This document shows, in pieces, positions 49,343 to 57,368 of a stretch of 64,000 bases of DNA. Location of the stretch: positions 2,108,001 to 2,172,000 of the forward strand of contig NZ_CP144914.1 of NCBI RefSeq assembly GCF_008014775.2, read 5' to 3'. Both the position numbers and the translations under genes were made by a program. The DNA comes from Alkalicoccus halolimnae (lineage in GTDB: Bacteria > Bacillota > Bacilli > Bacillales > Salisediminibacteriaceae). The number at the start of each line of letters is the position of its first letter. Positions within the stretch are counted from its first letter, which is position 1. Under the pieces are notes generated by a model. That model searched no databases, had not been told where the DNA came from, and saw only the letters and a program-made list of their open reading frames with translations.

Positions 49343-49855
49343 TCATTCATCATTGTTCTTAAAATACTTTTCCAGTTTAGCAAGCCTTGGATCCACTTTC
49401 TGCTGCTTTTCTTCTTCAGCACGCAGTTCCCAGCCATCTCCCTTTTTAGGAGCTGGACCTTCCGGCTTATCACTGAAAACACGAAGCGGTTTCTCCAACA
49501 GAATCCGCTCCCGCACGCAAGGCATTAAATCAACCGTGTTATTTGTTAATTCGTGAACGTCGTCATCCTTATCGAAGGTGGCCCACTCCGACAGCTGAAA
49601 GGATTCAACCGCGTCAATGGAGAAAGGATATTCCACATCATTCAGAGTGCGTGCACAAGGCAGGGTCATCGTTCCGCTGATTGTAAGCGTGAAAGATGCC
49701 AGTTCTCTTGAAATAGATCCTGTCCCTTGAATCCGAACATCGCTTATTTCACGAATTTCACGGTCTGTTGCTTTTAAATCCTGTACATCGACCGATTCAT
49801 TCAGATGCAGCCCTTCATCTTTTAATGATTGAAGCTGCTGTATCGACCATTTCAT
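49343..49855 (-). CDS. ylbN: YceD/DUF177 family protein (YlbN)
   Basis: A soluble 170-residue protein linked to 23S rRNA maturation or accumulation in other bacteria (YceD). Two conserved regions carry Cys residues: [17 protein letters not shown] and [16 protein letters not shown]. The C-terminal tail [19 protein letters not shown] is typical. ATG at 49855 follows TGAGGTG. It overlaps no other gene and leads the short yceD-rpmF operon. Confidence 0.92.
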   Translation of the reverse strand: MKWSIQQLQSLKDEGLHLNESVDVQDLKATDREIREISDVRIQGTGSISRELASFTLTISGTMTLPCARTLNDVEYPFSIDAVESFQLSEWATFDKDDDVHELTNNTVDLMPCVRERILLEKPLRVFSDKPEGPAPKKGDGWELRAEEEKQQKVDPRLAKLEKYFKNNDE

Positions 49856-50037
49856 TTATATTCACCTCAAGACAACAAATGTAATTATATCGCTGCAAAA
49901 ATCAATTGTCAAGGTAGTTTCTTTACATTCCTTCTGCCCGCTTATTGTCTGCTTTCATTATATAAACATACCTCTGCATTTGATGCAAGTATCCTGTGCT
50001 ATACTATATTTGACAATTAGGAAAGCAGGTGACAGCT

Positions 50038-51228
50038 ATGCGCAATTTAGGACTGGTAGTGGAATACAATCCTTTTCATCACGGACATTCCGTTCACTTG
50101 AAAGCTTCTAAACAAAAAATCAGACCGGACGTTACTATTGCTGTGATGAGCGGTTCTTTTCTTCAGAGAGGTGAACCAGCTTTAACTGATAAATGGACGA
50201 GGGCGGAAATGGCATTAGCACAGGGAATCGATCTCGTTGTTGAACTTCCCTACTCTTACGCCGTGCAAAAGGCTGAAATTTTTGCCGAAGGTGCGGTCGC
50301 CCTGCTTTCAAAACTGGGAGTGACTGATGTATGTTTTGGCAGTGAAAGCGGGGAAATCTCCCCTTTCCACAGCACGCTGCAGTGGATGAAAAAACATGAA
50401 TTTCATATGAGTAAAGCCATCTCATCTCATCTTAAAGAAGGAAAAAGTTATCCGCGCAGTTTTTCAGATGCTGCTTCGGAAATAGAAGACACGCCTCCGG
50501 AAATAGATTTGTCCCGGCCAAATAACATTCTCGGGTATCACTACGTAAAAGCCGCTGAACAATATGCTATAACCAGTCACACCATTATGAGAGAAGGAGC
50601 AGGATATCACGACAAGGAACCGGCCAGTTCATCAATAGCAAGCGCCACTGCTTTGAGAATGAAGCTTCAGGAAGGAGCTCCTATTTCCAGCCTGTCAGCC
50701 TTTACTCCAGCTGCTACCGTTCAGTTATTAACTGAATATAAACAGCGGTTCGGTCTGCTTCACAGCTGGAATGATTACTATCCTTTTTTTCAATATAAAT
50801 TGTTCACTTCAAGCGCCTCCTCCTTAAAGGAAATCTATGAATGCGAAGAGGGACTCGAAAATCGTCTGCTTCGTTTCCGAACCGCTGGATCCTTTGACGA
50901 GTTTCTTGAGAAAATGAAAACAAAGCGCTACACCCGGACGAGGCTGCAGCGGCTGATGACGCACGTTCTCACTGGAGCATCCAAAGAAGAAATGATAAAT
51001 TTAGCAGCCTCCCCTCCAGAATCGATTCGTGTATTGGGAATGAACAGAAGAGGCCGTTCCTATTTAAATAAAATTAAAAAGGATCTGGACATTCCCCTTG
51101 TAACCAGAGGTGCAGAGCAGACTACCAGAAGTGACAACCTTTCGGTCAAAGCTGCAGATATCCATTCGCTGCCTCTTCCCTCAAATAAAAGAATATATGA
51201 ATATCAGCAGAAAATAAAATTGGAATAA
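50038..51228 (+). CDS. tmcAL: tRNA(Met) cytidine acetate ligase (TmcAL)
   Basis: Uses acetate and ATP to make N4-acetylcytidine at the wobble base of elongator tRNA-Met. It has 396 residues. The nucleotidyltransferase-like HIGH motif reads GLVVEYNPFHHGHSVHLK near residue 5, followed by VMSGSFLQRGEPALTDKW, and then the C-terminal tRNA-binding half. ATG at 50038 with AGGTG upstream is preferred to a GTG at 50029. It is divergent from ylbN, the same order as ylbM/ylbN in B. subtilis. Confidence 0.93.
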   Translation: MRNLGLVVEYNPFHHGHSVHLKASKQKIRPDVTIAVMSGSFLQRGEPALTDKWTRAEMALAQGIDLVVELPYSYAVQKAEIFAEGAVALLSKLGVTDVCFGSESGEISPFHSTLQWMKKHEFHMSKAISSHLKEGKSYPRSFSDAASEIEDTPPEIDLSRPNNILGYHYVKAAEQYAITSHTIMREGAGYHDKEPASSSIASATALRMKLQEGAPISSLSAFTPAATVQLLTEYKQRFGLLHSWNDYYPFFQYKLFTSSASSLKEIYECEEGLENRLLRFRTAGSFDEFLEKMKTKRYTRTRLQRLMTHVLTGASKEEMINLAASPPESIRVLGMNRRGRSYLNKIKKDLDIPLVTRGAEQTTRSDNLSVKAADIHSLPLPSNKRIYEYQQKIKLE

Positions 51229-51234
51229 TCTTAT

Positions 51235-51268
51235 AAATGCCTTCACGACGCTTGTCATGAAGGCATTT
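51235..51268. terminator. Hairpin after tmcAL
   Basis: Stem AAATGCCTTCACGAC / GTCATGAAGGCATTT with one mismatch and a 4-nt loop. The T run is short. The ATGCCTTC arm sequence closely resembles the ftsZ terminator at 30251-30290. Confidence 0.6.
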
Positions 51269-51355
51269 ATACAGAAATATTTAAAAATCCACCTTGTTAT
51301 TTCCACCCGAGCGGGATTTTATTTCTGCCTGACGTGCGCTGGTTCCTTTAATGAT

Positions 51356-52408
51356 TTATGGTTCGATCGACAATAAATAATCAAGTGCTTCATCAAAAGA
51401 TCCTACCGGTACGATTTCCATCTCCGTATCAATTGAGTCAGCCGTGCTCATAGCAATTTCGTAGTTAGTATCCTGCGTTCCTTCTTCCACAGGGACGAAA
51501 AAAACGTCTGCGCCTTCTTCATCCGAAGCATAAACTTTCTGTTTCACTCCGCCAATACGTCCTACATTTCCATCTTCATCAATTGAACCAGTCCCCGCAA
51601 TGTGCAGCCCTTTTGTAATATCTTCTTCCGTTAATTGATTATAAATTTCCAGGGAGAACATGAGGCCGGCAGAGGGGCCTCCTATCTGATTTGTATCGAT
51701 TGTCACTTCAGGGTCATGCTGCAGTTCGCGGTCAGTCACGGGATTGGAAATCCCCAGACCTCCACTCCCGGAATCTGCTCCGTACTCTTCAGGGAATTCC
51801 TGAATTTCTATCGAAGTTTCCATGCTTTCTTCTTCTCTTTCAAAACCTACTTCAACCTGATCATTTATTTCAGCATCAGATAAAATATCCAGCATGTCAT
51901 TAACTTCCGTTACCTCTTCACCATTTATGGAAGTAATCAGGTCCCCTGCCTGCAGCTTATCTGCGGCATCCATTTCCGAAATTATACCCGTCACAAGCAC
52001 ACCGTATTCTTCGAACTCCGCTTCTTTTCCTGCAGCATTATAAGCGACAAGAATGGCCTGGTCCTGAGATGAACTCATGAGCATCATCTGTCTGTGGTGG
52101 TACATTTCATCTGATTCTCCCGGCGGTCTTATTTCATCTTCATGCATTAATTCCCTGCGTTCACTCAAAAGAGACCAGATGTAATTAACGGTATTTGCTT
52201 TTCCCATTTGGATCGTTGTTAACGCAAAGCTTCCTTCGTATTCAAATCCATCCTCTACATCTATTACTTCCGTCAGTTCCTGCGCATCACCGGGCACAGA
52301 AAAATAATAAGGAAGCTGAATAAAATTCAACGCAAATAGGACAGCTGCCAGAACCACCCATTTGATCCAGGGCTGTCTCCATCCCCGACGATTATCCGAC
52401 CTATCCAT
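51356..52408 (-). CDS. ylbL: PDZ-domain and Lon-type serine protease YlbL
   Basis: A membrane-anchored protease of 350 residues; family members cleave division inhibitors or other membrane targets (YlbL with CtpA degrades YneA in B. subtilis). Order: N-terminal anchor (about 13-30), PDZ domain (GVLVTGIISEMDAADKLQAGD...), and a Lon-type protease domain with Ser in GGPSAGLMFSLEIYN and Lys in GRIGGVKQKVYAS. The surface is strongly acidic. ATG at 52408 follows AGAGGTG. In B. subtilis ylbJ and ylbK lie between coaD and ylbL; both are absent. Confidence 0.92.
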   Translation of the reverse strand: MDRSDNRRGWRQPWIKWVVLAAVLFALNFIQLPYYFSVPGDAQELTEVIDVEDGFEYEGSFALTTIQMGKANTVNYIWSLLSERRELMHEDEIRPPGESDEMYHHRQMMLMSSSQDQAILVAYNAAGKEAEFEEYGVLVTGIISEMDAADKLQAGDLITSINGEEVTEVNDMLDILSDAEINDQVEVGFEREEESMETSIEIQEFPEEYGADSGSGGLGISNPVTDRELQHDPEVTIDTNQIGGPSAGLMFSLEIYNQLTEEDITKGLHIAGTGSIDEDGNVGRIGGVKQKVYASDEEGADVFFVPVEEGTQDTNYEIAMSTADSIDTEMEIVPVGSFDEALDYLLSIEP

Positions 52409-52481
52409 TCCTAACACCTCTAATTTCATTCCGTTTCCTACTAAGATACAATATTTAATTACCGTTGGCGACAAATGTGCC

Positions 52482-52967
52482 TCATCCGCCGTGATGGAAT
52501 TTATTTCTTAGAGCATCTTTGACTTCTTCATGTACCAAACCTTCCGGAAGAGAATCGTATCTGGAAACTTCTTTAACTAAAGTAGAACTTATAGAAGCAT
52601 AGTGTGGATCTGTATGAAGAAAAACTGTCTCAATCTCATTATTCATTTTTCTGTTCATAACTGCCATCGGCGCTTCATAGTCGTAATCCGTTACAGAACG
52701 AAGTCCTTTTAGAAGTACGTCAGCTCCCTGTTCCTCAGCGAAATCTATGAGCAGTCCGTCAAATGCTTCTATTTCAACACGCTCAAGGTGCGATGTAGCA
52801 ATTTTTATCAGCTTAACTTTCTCTTCCAACGTAAAAAGTGGACTTTTTTTGCTGTTATGTAAAACGGCTACAATCACTTTATCGAACATTCTTGTGCCCC
52901 GTTCGATGATATTGACATGTCCGTTCGTAACAGGATCAAAACTCCCCGGTACCATCGCTGTAGTCAT
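52482..52967 (-). CDS. coaD: Phosphopantetheine adenylyltransferase
   Basis: Fourth step of CoA synthesis, 4'-phosphopantetheine to dephospho-CoA. It has 161 residues: GSFDPVTNGHVNIIERG with the TxGH nucleotide motif at residues 8-24, and ISSTLVKEVSRY near 127. ATG at 52967 follows AAAGGAGGG and lies within the 3' end of rsmD (32-bp overlap), so the two are coupled. With panE in the window, two CoA-pathway genes lie near each other. Confidence 0.96.
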   Translation of the reverse strand: MTTAMVPGSFDPVTNGHVNIIERGTRMFDKVIVAVLHNSKKSPLFTLEEKVKLIKIATSHLERVEIEAFDGLLIDFAEEQGADVLLKGLRSVTDYDYEAPMAVMNRKMNNEIETVFLHTDPHYASISSTLVKEVSRYDSLPEGLVHEEVKDALRNKFHHGG

Positions 52968-53523
52968 TTTTTTCCCTCCTTTTATATATACTTATAACAG
53001 TTATACCGTAGAATTCCCTTCTAATAAGCTTGAAGCTTTCGAAATCATCGTCAGGCATTACTTTTTTTATATGTTCTACAATAATCAGACCATCTTCCTG
53101 CAGAAGTCCGGCTTCATCAATGTAGATAAGATCTTTTTGTATCTGCTGATTTTCGTAAGGAGGGTCAAGAAAAATGATATTAAACTTATCCCCTTTTCTT
53201 GCTACAGCTTTTAACGCTTTCGATGCATCGTTTCTATAAACCGCCGAACGATCACCGGCTCCTGCAGCCTGTATGTTTTGTTTGATCGTTTTAACTGCTT
53301 TGTAGTCTTTATCAACGAATATTACGTGATCCAGGCCGCGGGACAACGCCTCAAGTCCAACAACCCCGCTTCCGCCATAAAGGTCAAGCATTGTTCCCCC
53401 TTCAAAATAGGGCCCGATAATCTGATAAACTGATTCTCTCACTTTATCTGTCGTAGGCCTTGTGGTCATTCCTGGAACAGCTTTAATGGTTAAGCCTTTA
53501 TTTTCACCACTGATTATTCTCAC
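52936..53523 (-). CDS. rsmD: 16S rRNA (guanine-966-N2) methyltransferase
   Basis: Methylates G966 of 16S rRNA. It has 195 residues with SAM motif MLDLYGGSGVVGLEALSRG near residue 45 and the catalytic NIIFLDPPYENQ (DPPY). The N-terminus VRIISGENKGLTIKAV, with RPTTDKVRES, matches the family. The start is GTG at 53523; another GTG 9 nt upstream is possible, and the long frame to 53628 lacks conservation. Coupled to coaD. Confidence 0.93.
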   Translation of the reverse strand: MRIISGENKGLTIKAVPGMTTRPTTDKVRESVYQIIGPYFEGGTMLDLYGGSGVVGLEALSRGLDHVIFVDKDYKAVKTIKQNIQAAGAGDRSAVYRNDASKALKAVARKGDKFNIIFLDPPYENQQIQKDLIYIDEAGLLQEDGLIIVEHIKKVMPDDDFESFKLIRREFYGITVISIYKRREKNDYSDGTGEF

Positions 53524-53645
53524 ATTGATCACCTTTTGCCTGCTGAAATTTTCCCGCTGATAAAGTTCGCGGCCGCCATCATAATGAAATCCTGCCGCCT
53601 CACCCGGAGCGATGCCCATGAAATGCACTTAACAAGCCTGCAGTT

Positions 53646-53682
53646 TAAAAGACGCCCTATAAGTGTTTCCTTACAGGACGCC
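53646..53682 (-). terminator. Terminator of ricF-ylbG
   Basis: Minus-strand stem GGCGTCCTGTAAG / CTTATAGGGCGTC with G-U pairs and a 6-nt loop followed by TTTTAAA, 9 nt after the ylbG stop. Confidence 0.75.
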
Positions 53683-53690
53683 AATATTAT

Positions 53691-53972
53691 TTATAAACCC
53701 ATTTTATAATCATCGTGCTTTTCTTTATTGGTATCTACTCCTACTCCCTGATACTCTGTTTTGATCCACGGACGCATAGACATTAATACCTGCTTGACAA
53801 AAGGCATTCTCTCCAGCTTCTCAACCGTTTCATCTGCGTCTTCCAGATCACAGTATAAAATCACATACTTCATTTTTTTGGATGCATAATGCACATGCCC
53901 AAAACGCTTAAGCTGCTTCACCTGCTTCAGCGACTGTATATAGACGGCAAGCCCGACCCTTTCTGTAACCAA
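53691..53972 (-). CDS. ylbG: YlbG (UPF0298 family)
   Basis: A small soluble protein of 93 residues with unknown function. Conserved segments: LAVYIQSLKQVKQLKRFG, then YVILYCDLEDADETVEKL, and MSMRPWIKTEY. The start is TTG at 53972 because GGAGGTG lies 8 nt upstream and the residues then align with the family. The longer frame from 54050 overlaps ricF and encodes an unrelated sequence. It is co-transcribed with ricF. Confidence 0.88.
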   Translation of the reverse strand: MVTERVGLAVYIQSLKQVKQLKRFGHVHYASKKMKYVILYCDLEDADETVEKLERMPFVKQVLMSMRPWIKTEYQGVGVDTNKEKHDDYKMGL

Positions 53973-53988
53973 TTCTTTCACCTCCACC

Positions 53989-54432
53989 TCATCCGCATCC
54001 ACAGCTGCCTCCGGAACCACAGCCGCCGCTGCATGAAGACTGCTGAGCATCGAAAAATGGGTTTCCTGTTGGAACTTTTATGTTAGGTGACACTTGATTA
54101 GCCAAAAGCAAGCTTATTTCACTTAACAGCTCATGCAATTCTTTTTCTGTCTGTTTAAACTCTGCCAGCAGTGGATCTGTATCCAGTTGTCTTTTGTATT
54201 CACGTACTTCAGCAGTAATTGAGCGAAAATCGGGATGATACTTGCCAAAGCGCTGTACTTCTTCATATTTTTCTTTTAATTCCTGAAAATAGAGAAGTTT
54301 CTGCTGGCATTCCCGATCATCCTGCACACGTCTCTTAACGTGAATATATGATTGAAACACTTGTGAACTGGTAATAAGGTCACTCAAGTCCTGAGCTTCA
54401 TGGACGAGAGATAAATCGGTCATTGTCATCAT
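53989..54432 (-). CDS. ricF: RicF (YlbF) RNA-processing regulator subunit
   Basis: Part of the RicA-RicF-RicT (Y) complex, which directs RNase Y in mRNA maturation and in B. subtilis affects biofilm, competence and sporulation. It has 147 residues, largely helical (DDRECQQKLLYFQELKEKYEEVQ). The C-terminal cysteine cluster SSCSGGCGSGGSCGCG fits the [4Fe-4S] ligand role of the family. ATG at 54432 with AGGAGGTG 8 nt upstream is preferred to the start at 54576. Retained although sporulation genes are lost, so its RNA-decay role probably dominates here. Confidence 0.9.
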   Translation of the reverse strand: MMTMTDLSLVHEAQDLSDLITSSQVFQSYIHVKRRVQDDRECQQKLLYFQELKEKYEEVQRFGKYHPDFRSITAEVREYKRQLDTDPLLAEFKQTEKELHELLSEISLLLANQVSPNIKVPTGNPFFDAQQSSCSGGCGSGGSCGCG

Positions 54433-54597
54433 ATGAAACTCACCTCCTCCTTCAGTATAGCACGGAACCTTCCGTTCAAGAAAGCCAGGGCAGGATTTGA
54501 ACATATTTGAAAAAAAAACCTCTTCTCGTTGCAACTGCATCGATTTCATAATATCATAGAAGAGGATTGTAAACATTGTTGTAATAGGAGGTTAGAC

Positions 54598-54954
54598 ATG
54601 AAATTCGAACATGTTGAATTGCAAGGAAAAATTATGAATTTTGCAGACTTGGATGAAATAATGGCAGATGCAGGTTTTGACGCCCAGTGGGATTACGAAA
54701 GAATTACTTATGATTACAAAATTATTGATTTAGTTCGTGACGATACGTACTATTTCCGTGTTCCTGCATTAGTTCAGCAGGGGGAAATACCTAAAGATAA
54801 CGCAAAAGTGCAGCTTATGCACCCTTATCTTGGAAAGCATTATTACCCTCATGGGATTGAGTACGATGAAGTATTTCCTGAGAATATTATCGACAAGTGC
54901 AATAAGAAACTTGCGCTGATCGTCGAAAAAGTGAAAGCAGAGTCCGTTAACTAA
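54598..54954 (+). CDS. YugN-like family protein
   Basis: A soluble 118-residue protein resembling the YugN-like family (FDAQWDYERITYDYKI, TYYFRVPA, HPYLGKHYYPHGIEYDEVFP). No function is established. ATG at 54598 follows GGAGG. It is divergent from ricF and monocistronic, with a terminator behind it. Confidence 0.75.
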   Translation: MKFEHVELQGKIMNFADLDEIMADAGFDAQWDYERITYDYKIIDLVRDDTYYFRVPALVQQGEIPKDNAKVQLMHPYLGKHYYPHGIEYDEVFPENIIDKCNKKLALIVEKVKAESVN

Positions 54955-54968
54955 CCCCAGTTTATGGC

Positions 54969-55015
54969 TTTCGATCTTTCCGGAGCTGCCTCTGTTAAGA
55001 TCGGAAGTTTTTTTA
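54969..55015 (+). terminator. Terminator of the YugN-like gene
   Basis: Stem CTTTCGATCTT / AAGATCGGAAG (one mismatch, 17-nt loop containing a small stem) followed by TTTTTTT. Confidence 0.8.
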
Positions 55016-55070
55016 CATCTATATTACATAAGCCGGTATACTTTCAATCTACGGAGAAAGGGGTCTGGCA

Positions 55071-56126
55071 TTGTCACCACTATTAAAGCGTTATTTGTAC
55101 ATAGGAGCAGCCATTATAATTGCCGTACTGCTCCTGTATTTTGTTCTGCCGGTATCACTTCCAATAATTTTAGCTTTCATCACCGCCCTTTTTCTTTCAC
55201 CGGCTGTTAAAAGATTAACAGGGAAATTAAAAATCTCCCGCAATATAGCTGTATTTATTGTTTTTATACTGTTTGTAGCAGTCTTATCACTGGTCGTCTA
55301 CTTTATACTTACAAGAGCCCTCACCCAGCTTAATTTATTCCTTAGTAATCTTCCGATGATTATTAATGAAATAAACATTGCCTGGATGTCAATTCTGGAG
55401 AACCTGCGCGGTCAGCTGGATCATCTTTCAGAAGATATTGTTGATACAATAGATGCAGAAGTAACAAGAATGCTCTTAGATTTACGGGAAACACTTCAGG
55501 GGATGAATGTCATCGGCTGGGTGACAGGATTCATTATCAGTATTCCTTCTTATATCGTTTCCCTGCTCGTTTACTTAATCGCCTTATATATGTTTCTCGT
55601 AGACCTTCCGAGATTAAAAAAGAAGTTTTTCCAGTACTTAAAACCTGAAACAGCCGAAAAAGTTCAGTTTATGTCTTCACGCTTATCCTATGTTATTTTC
55701 GGTTTTTTCAAAGCCCAGTTTTTAGTCAGTATAATCATATTCATTGTAACTTTTATTGGTCTGCTGATCATTGCGCCTGAAGTTGCCCTGCTGATGTCTA
55801 TCATTATATGGCTTATCGATTTCATTCCTATAATCGGTTCCATTGTAGTTCTTGCTCCATGGGCAGTCTACCAGCTTATATCGGGCAACACTCCTGCAGC
55901 ACTGCAGCTGTTTGTACTGGCTCTTATTCTTCTGACAATTAGAAGAACGGTGGAACCAAAAGTTATGGGCCACCATATCGGCCTTTCTCCTCTCGCCACC
56001 CTTATTTCTCTTTATGTAGGATTAATGCTGCTCGGAGCTATCGGCTTTATACTCGGCCCGCTGCTCGTCATTTTATTCACAAGTGCACGGGAAGCAGGCA
56101 TTATTAAAATGAATTTTAAGATTTAA
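55071..56126 (+). CDS. AI-2E/YtvI-family membrane permease
   Basis: A 351-residue membrane protein with about eight membrane segments and the AI-2E transporter domain (TerC/PerM-like, e.g. YtvI, YueF, PerM). Landmarks: ALFLSPAVKRLTGKLKISR near residue 40, LIDFIPIIGSIVVLAPWAVY, and RTVEPKVMGHHIGLSPLATL toward the end. The substrate is not known; B. subtilis YtvI is linked to sporulation, but other members are Na+(Li+)/H+ antiporters in halophiles, which would fit here. The start is TTG at 55071 with AAAGGGG 7 nt upstream. Confidence 0.85.
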   Translation: MSPLLKRYLYIGAAIIIAVLLLYFVLPVSLPIILAFITALFLSPAVKRLTGKLKISRNIAVFIVFILFVAVLSLVVYFILTRALTQLNLFLSNLPMIINEINIAWMSILENLRGQLDHLSEDIVDTIDAEVTRMLLDLRETLQGMNVIGWVTGFIISIPSYIVSLLVYLIALYMFLVDLPRLKKKFFQYLKPETAEKVQFMSSRLSYVIFGFFKAQFLVSIIIFIVTFIGLLIIAPEVALLMSIIIWLIDFIPIIGSIVVLAPWAVYQLISGNTPAALQLFVLALILLTIRRTVEPKVMGHHIGLSPLATLISLYVGLMLLGAIGFILGPLLVILFTSAREAGIIKMNFKI

Positions 56127-56170
56127 TTCAATAACGATTTTTCATCCCTTAAAAATATATTACCATTTAA

Positions 56171-56210
56171 AAGCATCATGACGAATTGAATTTTCGTCGT
56201 GATGCTTTCT
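56171..56210 (+). terminator. Terminator of the YtvI-like gene
   Basis: Stem AAGCATCATGACGAA / TTCGTCGTGATGCTT (one wobble pair, 7-nt loop) followed by TCTTTATT. Confidence 0.8.
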
Positions 56211-56324
56211 TTATTCGCCTGGAATACCTCGAACATTTACTAAGCCTTTATTAATGTTTTCATTCAGTAAAGCTGCCATCCGGTCTGAGATATTTTCTGA
56301 AAGCGCGATTTTTAACTGCCGCAC
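56211..56324 (-). CDS. Possible 37-aa short ORF downstream of ctaF
   Basis: Minus-strand frame starting GTG at 56324 with AGGA 7 nt upstream. It encodes a protein-like amphipathic sequence, LSENISDRMAALLNENINKG then LVNVRGIPGE. It begins inside the tail of the cta operon terminator and stops at the next terminator. It could be a real small protein, or the remnant of a gene that once followed ctaF. No homologue is recognised. Confidence 0.3.
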   Translation of the reverse strand: MRQLKIALSENISDRMAALLNENINKGLVNVRGIPGE

Positions 56325-56335
56325 TAGCAGATCCT

Positions 56336-56370
56336 AAAAAAGGCACCCGCCAATATGACGGGTGCCTTTT
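56336..56370 (-). terminator. Terminator of the cta operon
   Basis: Minus-strand stem AAAAGGCACCCG / CGGGTGCCTTTT (9-nt loop) with T run, 30 nt after the ctaF stop. ctaG, which follows ctaF in B. subtilis, is not present. Confidence 0.9.
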
Positions 56371-56399
56371 CAGCTGGCGGTATTTGTGCCAGCCGTTTT

Positions 56400-56741
56400 T
56401 TAATATTTGTCAATTCCAATCAGCACTGCAAGAGCTGCGACTGTCATTGCTGCAACGAAAAGTCCGGCCCAGATCATTACATTGATCCAGCGGGAGCCTT
56501 CATTCATGTGCATGAAGTTATAAAGCTGCATTACTACCTGTATACCCGCAAGAAGCAGAACAAATGGAATAGCGAATCCAGTTGGAACAATATCACTTGC
56601 AACAGTTAGAAAAGCTGTAGTTGTAATGAAAATCATAAACATAAAAGAAACAAGCTGTGATCGTGATTCTCTTTTTAATTTACGTTCTTCCTCTTTAGAG
56701 GGACCGCCCTCCAGAGGAGCACTGGGATCTACGTGTGACAT
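56400..56741 (-). CDS. ctaF: Cytochrome c oxidase subunit IV (CtaF)
   Basis: Small membrane subunit (113 residues, three membrane helices at about 28-50, 55-75 and 85-108) of the caa3 oxidase. Its start lies 4 nt behind the ctaE stop, with AGGAGG upstream. The short charged N-terminus (SKEEERKLKRESRSQ) is cytoplasmic. Assignment by position and topology. Confidence 0.92.
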   Translation of the reverse strand: MSHVDPSAPLEGGPSKEEERKLKRESRSQLVSFMFMIFITTTAFLTVASDIVPTGFAIPFVLLLAGIQVVMQLYNFMHMNEGSRWINVMIWAGLFVAAMTVAALAVLIGIDKY

Positions 56742-56745
56742 TTAA

Positions 56746-57366
56746 TCAACCTCCTACTCCGAGTAGATAAACAACTGTAAAGATGAAAACCCATACTACA
56801 TCGATAAAGTGCCAGTAAAGCACTGCTGTATAAAATTTCGGGGCGTTTGAAAGTGTTATCCCGCCTTTGCGGTAACGGATAAGAAGGGTTGTAATCCAAC
56901 CTACACCAAATGCCACGTGAGCACCGTGAGTTCCAACAAGTGTATAGAAAGAGGATGCAAAGGCACTTACTGTAAAGCCCAATCCATAATTGTAGTAAAC
57001 AACGAATTCGTAAATTTCAAAACCGAGGAACGCGGCTCCTAATATAACGGTTCCTGCCATCCACAGAATAAGTTTTTTGTGGTTACCTCTCTTCATGTTA
57101 ATTACGGCAAACACACTTGTAAGACTGCTCGTTAAAAGAATCATCGTCATGATGAATACAAGATCGAGGTGAAAGAGATCCTGAGCGGTCGGCCCTCCCT
57201 CGGTACTGCTCCGCAGCCCGAGGAATGTTCCGAACAATGTACCAAAAAGTACTGTTTCGCCGCCTAGAAAGAACCAGAATCCTAAATATTTGTTGCGACC
57301 TTCCAATGTAGCTTTCTGTGGATCGGGTGGAAGGGATTGACGTTCTATTGCGTGATCAGCTGCCAT
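56746..57366 (-). CDS. ctaE: Cytochrome c oxidase subunit III (CtaE)
   Basis: Five-helix core subunit of the heme-copper oxidase (206 residues). Conserved landmarks: YLGFWFFLGGETVLFGTLFG, then FYTLVGTHGAHVAFGVGWI and YWHFIDVVWVFIFTVVYLLG. ATG at 57366 lies next to the ctaD stop with GGGGGAGG upstream. Confidence 0.96.
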   Translation of the reverse strand: MAADHAIERQSLPPDPQKATLEGRNKYLGFWFFLGGETVLFGTLFGTFLGLRSSTEGGPTAQDLFHLDLVFIMTMILLTSSLTSVFAVINMKRGNHKKLILWMAGTVILGAAFLGFEIYEFVVYYNYGLGFTVSAFASSFYTLVGTHGAHVAFGVGWITTLLIRYRKGGITLSNAPKFYTAVLYWHFIDVVWVFIFTVVYLLGVGG

Positions 57367-57368
57367 AA

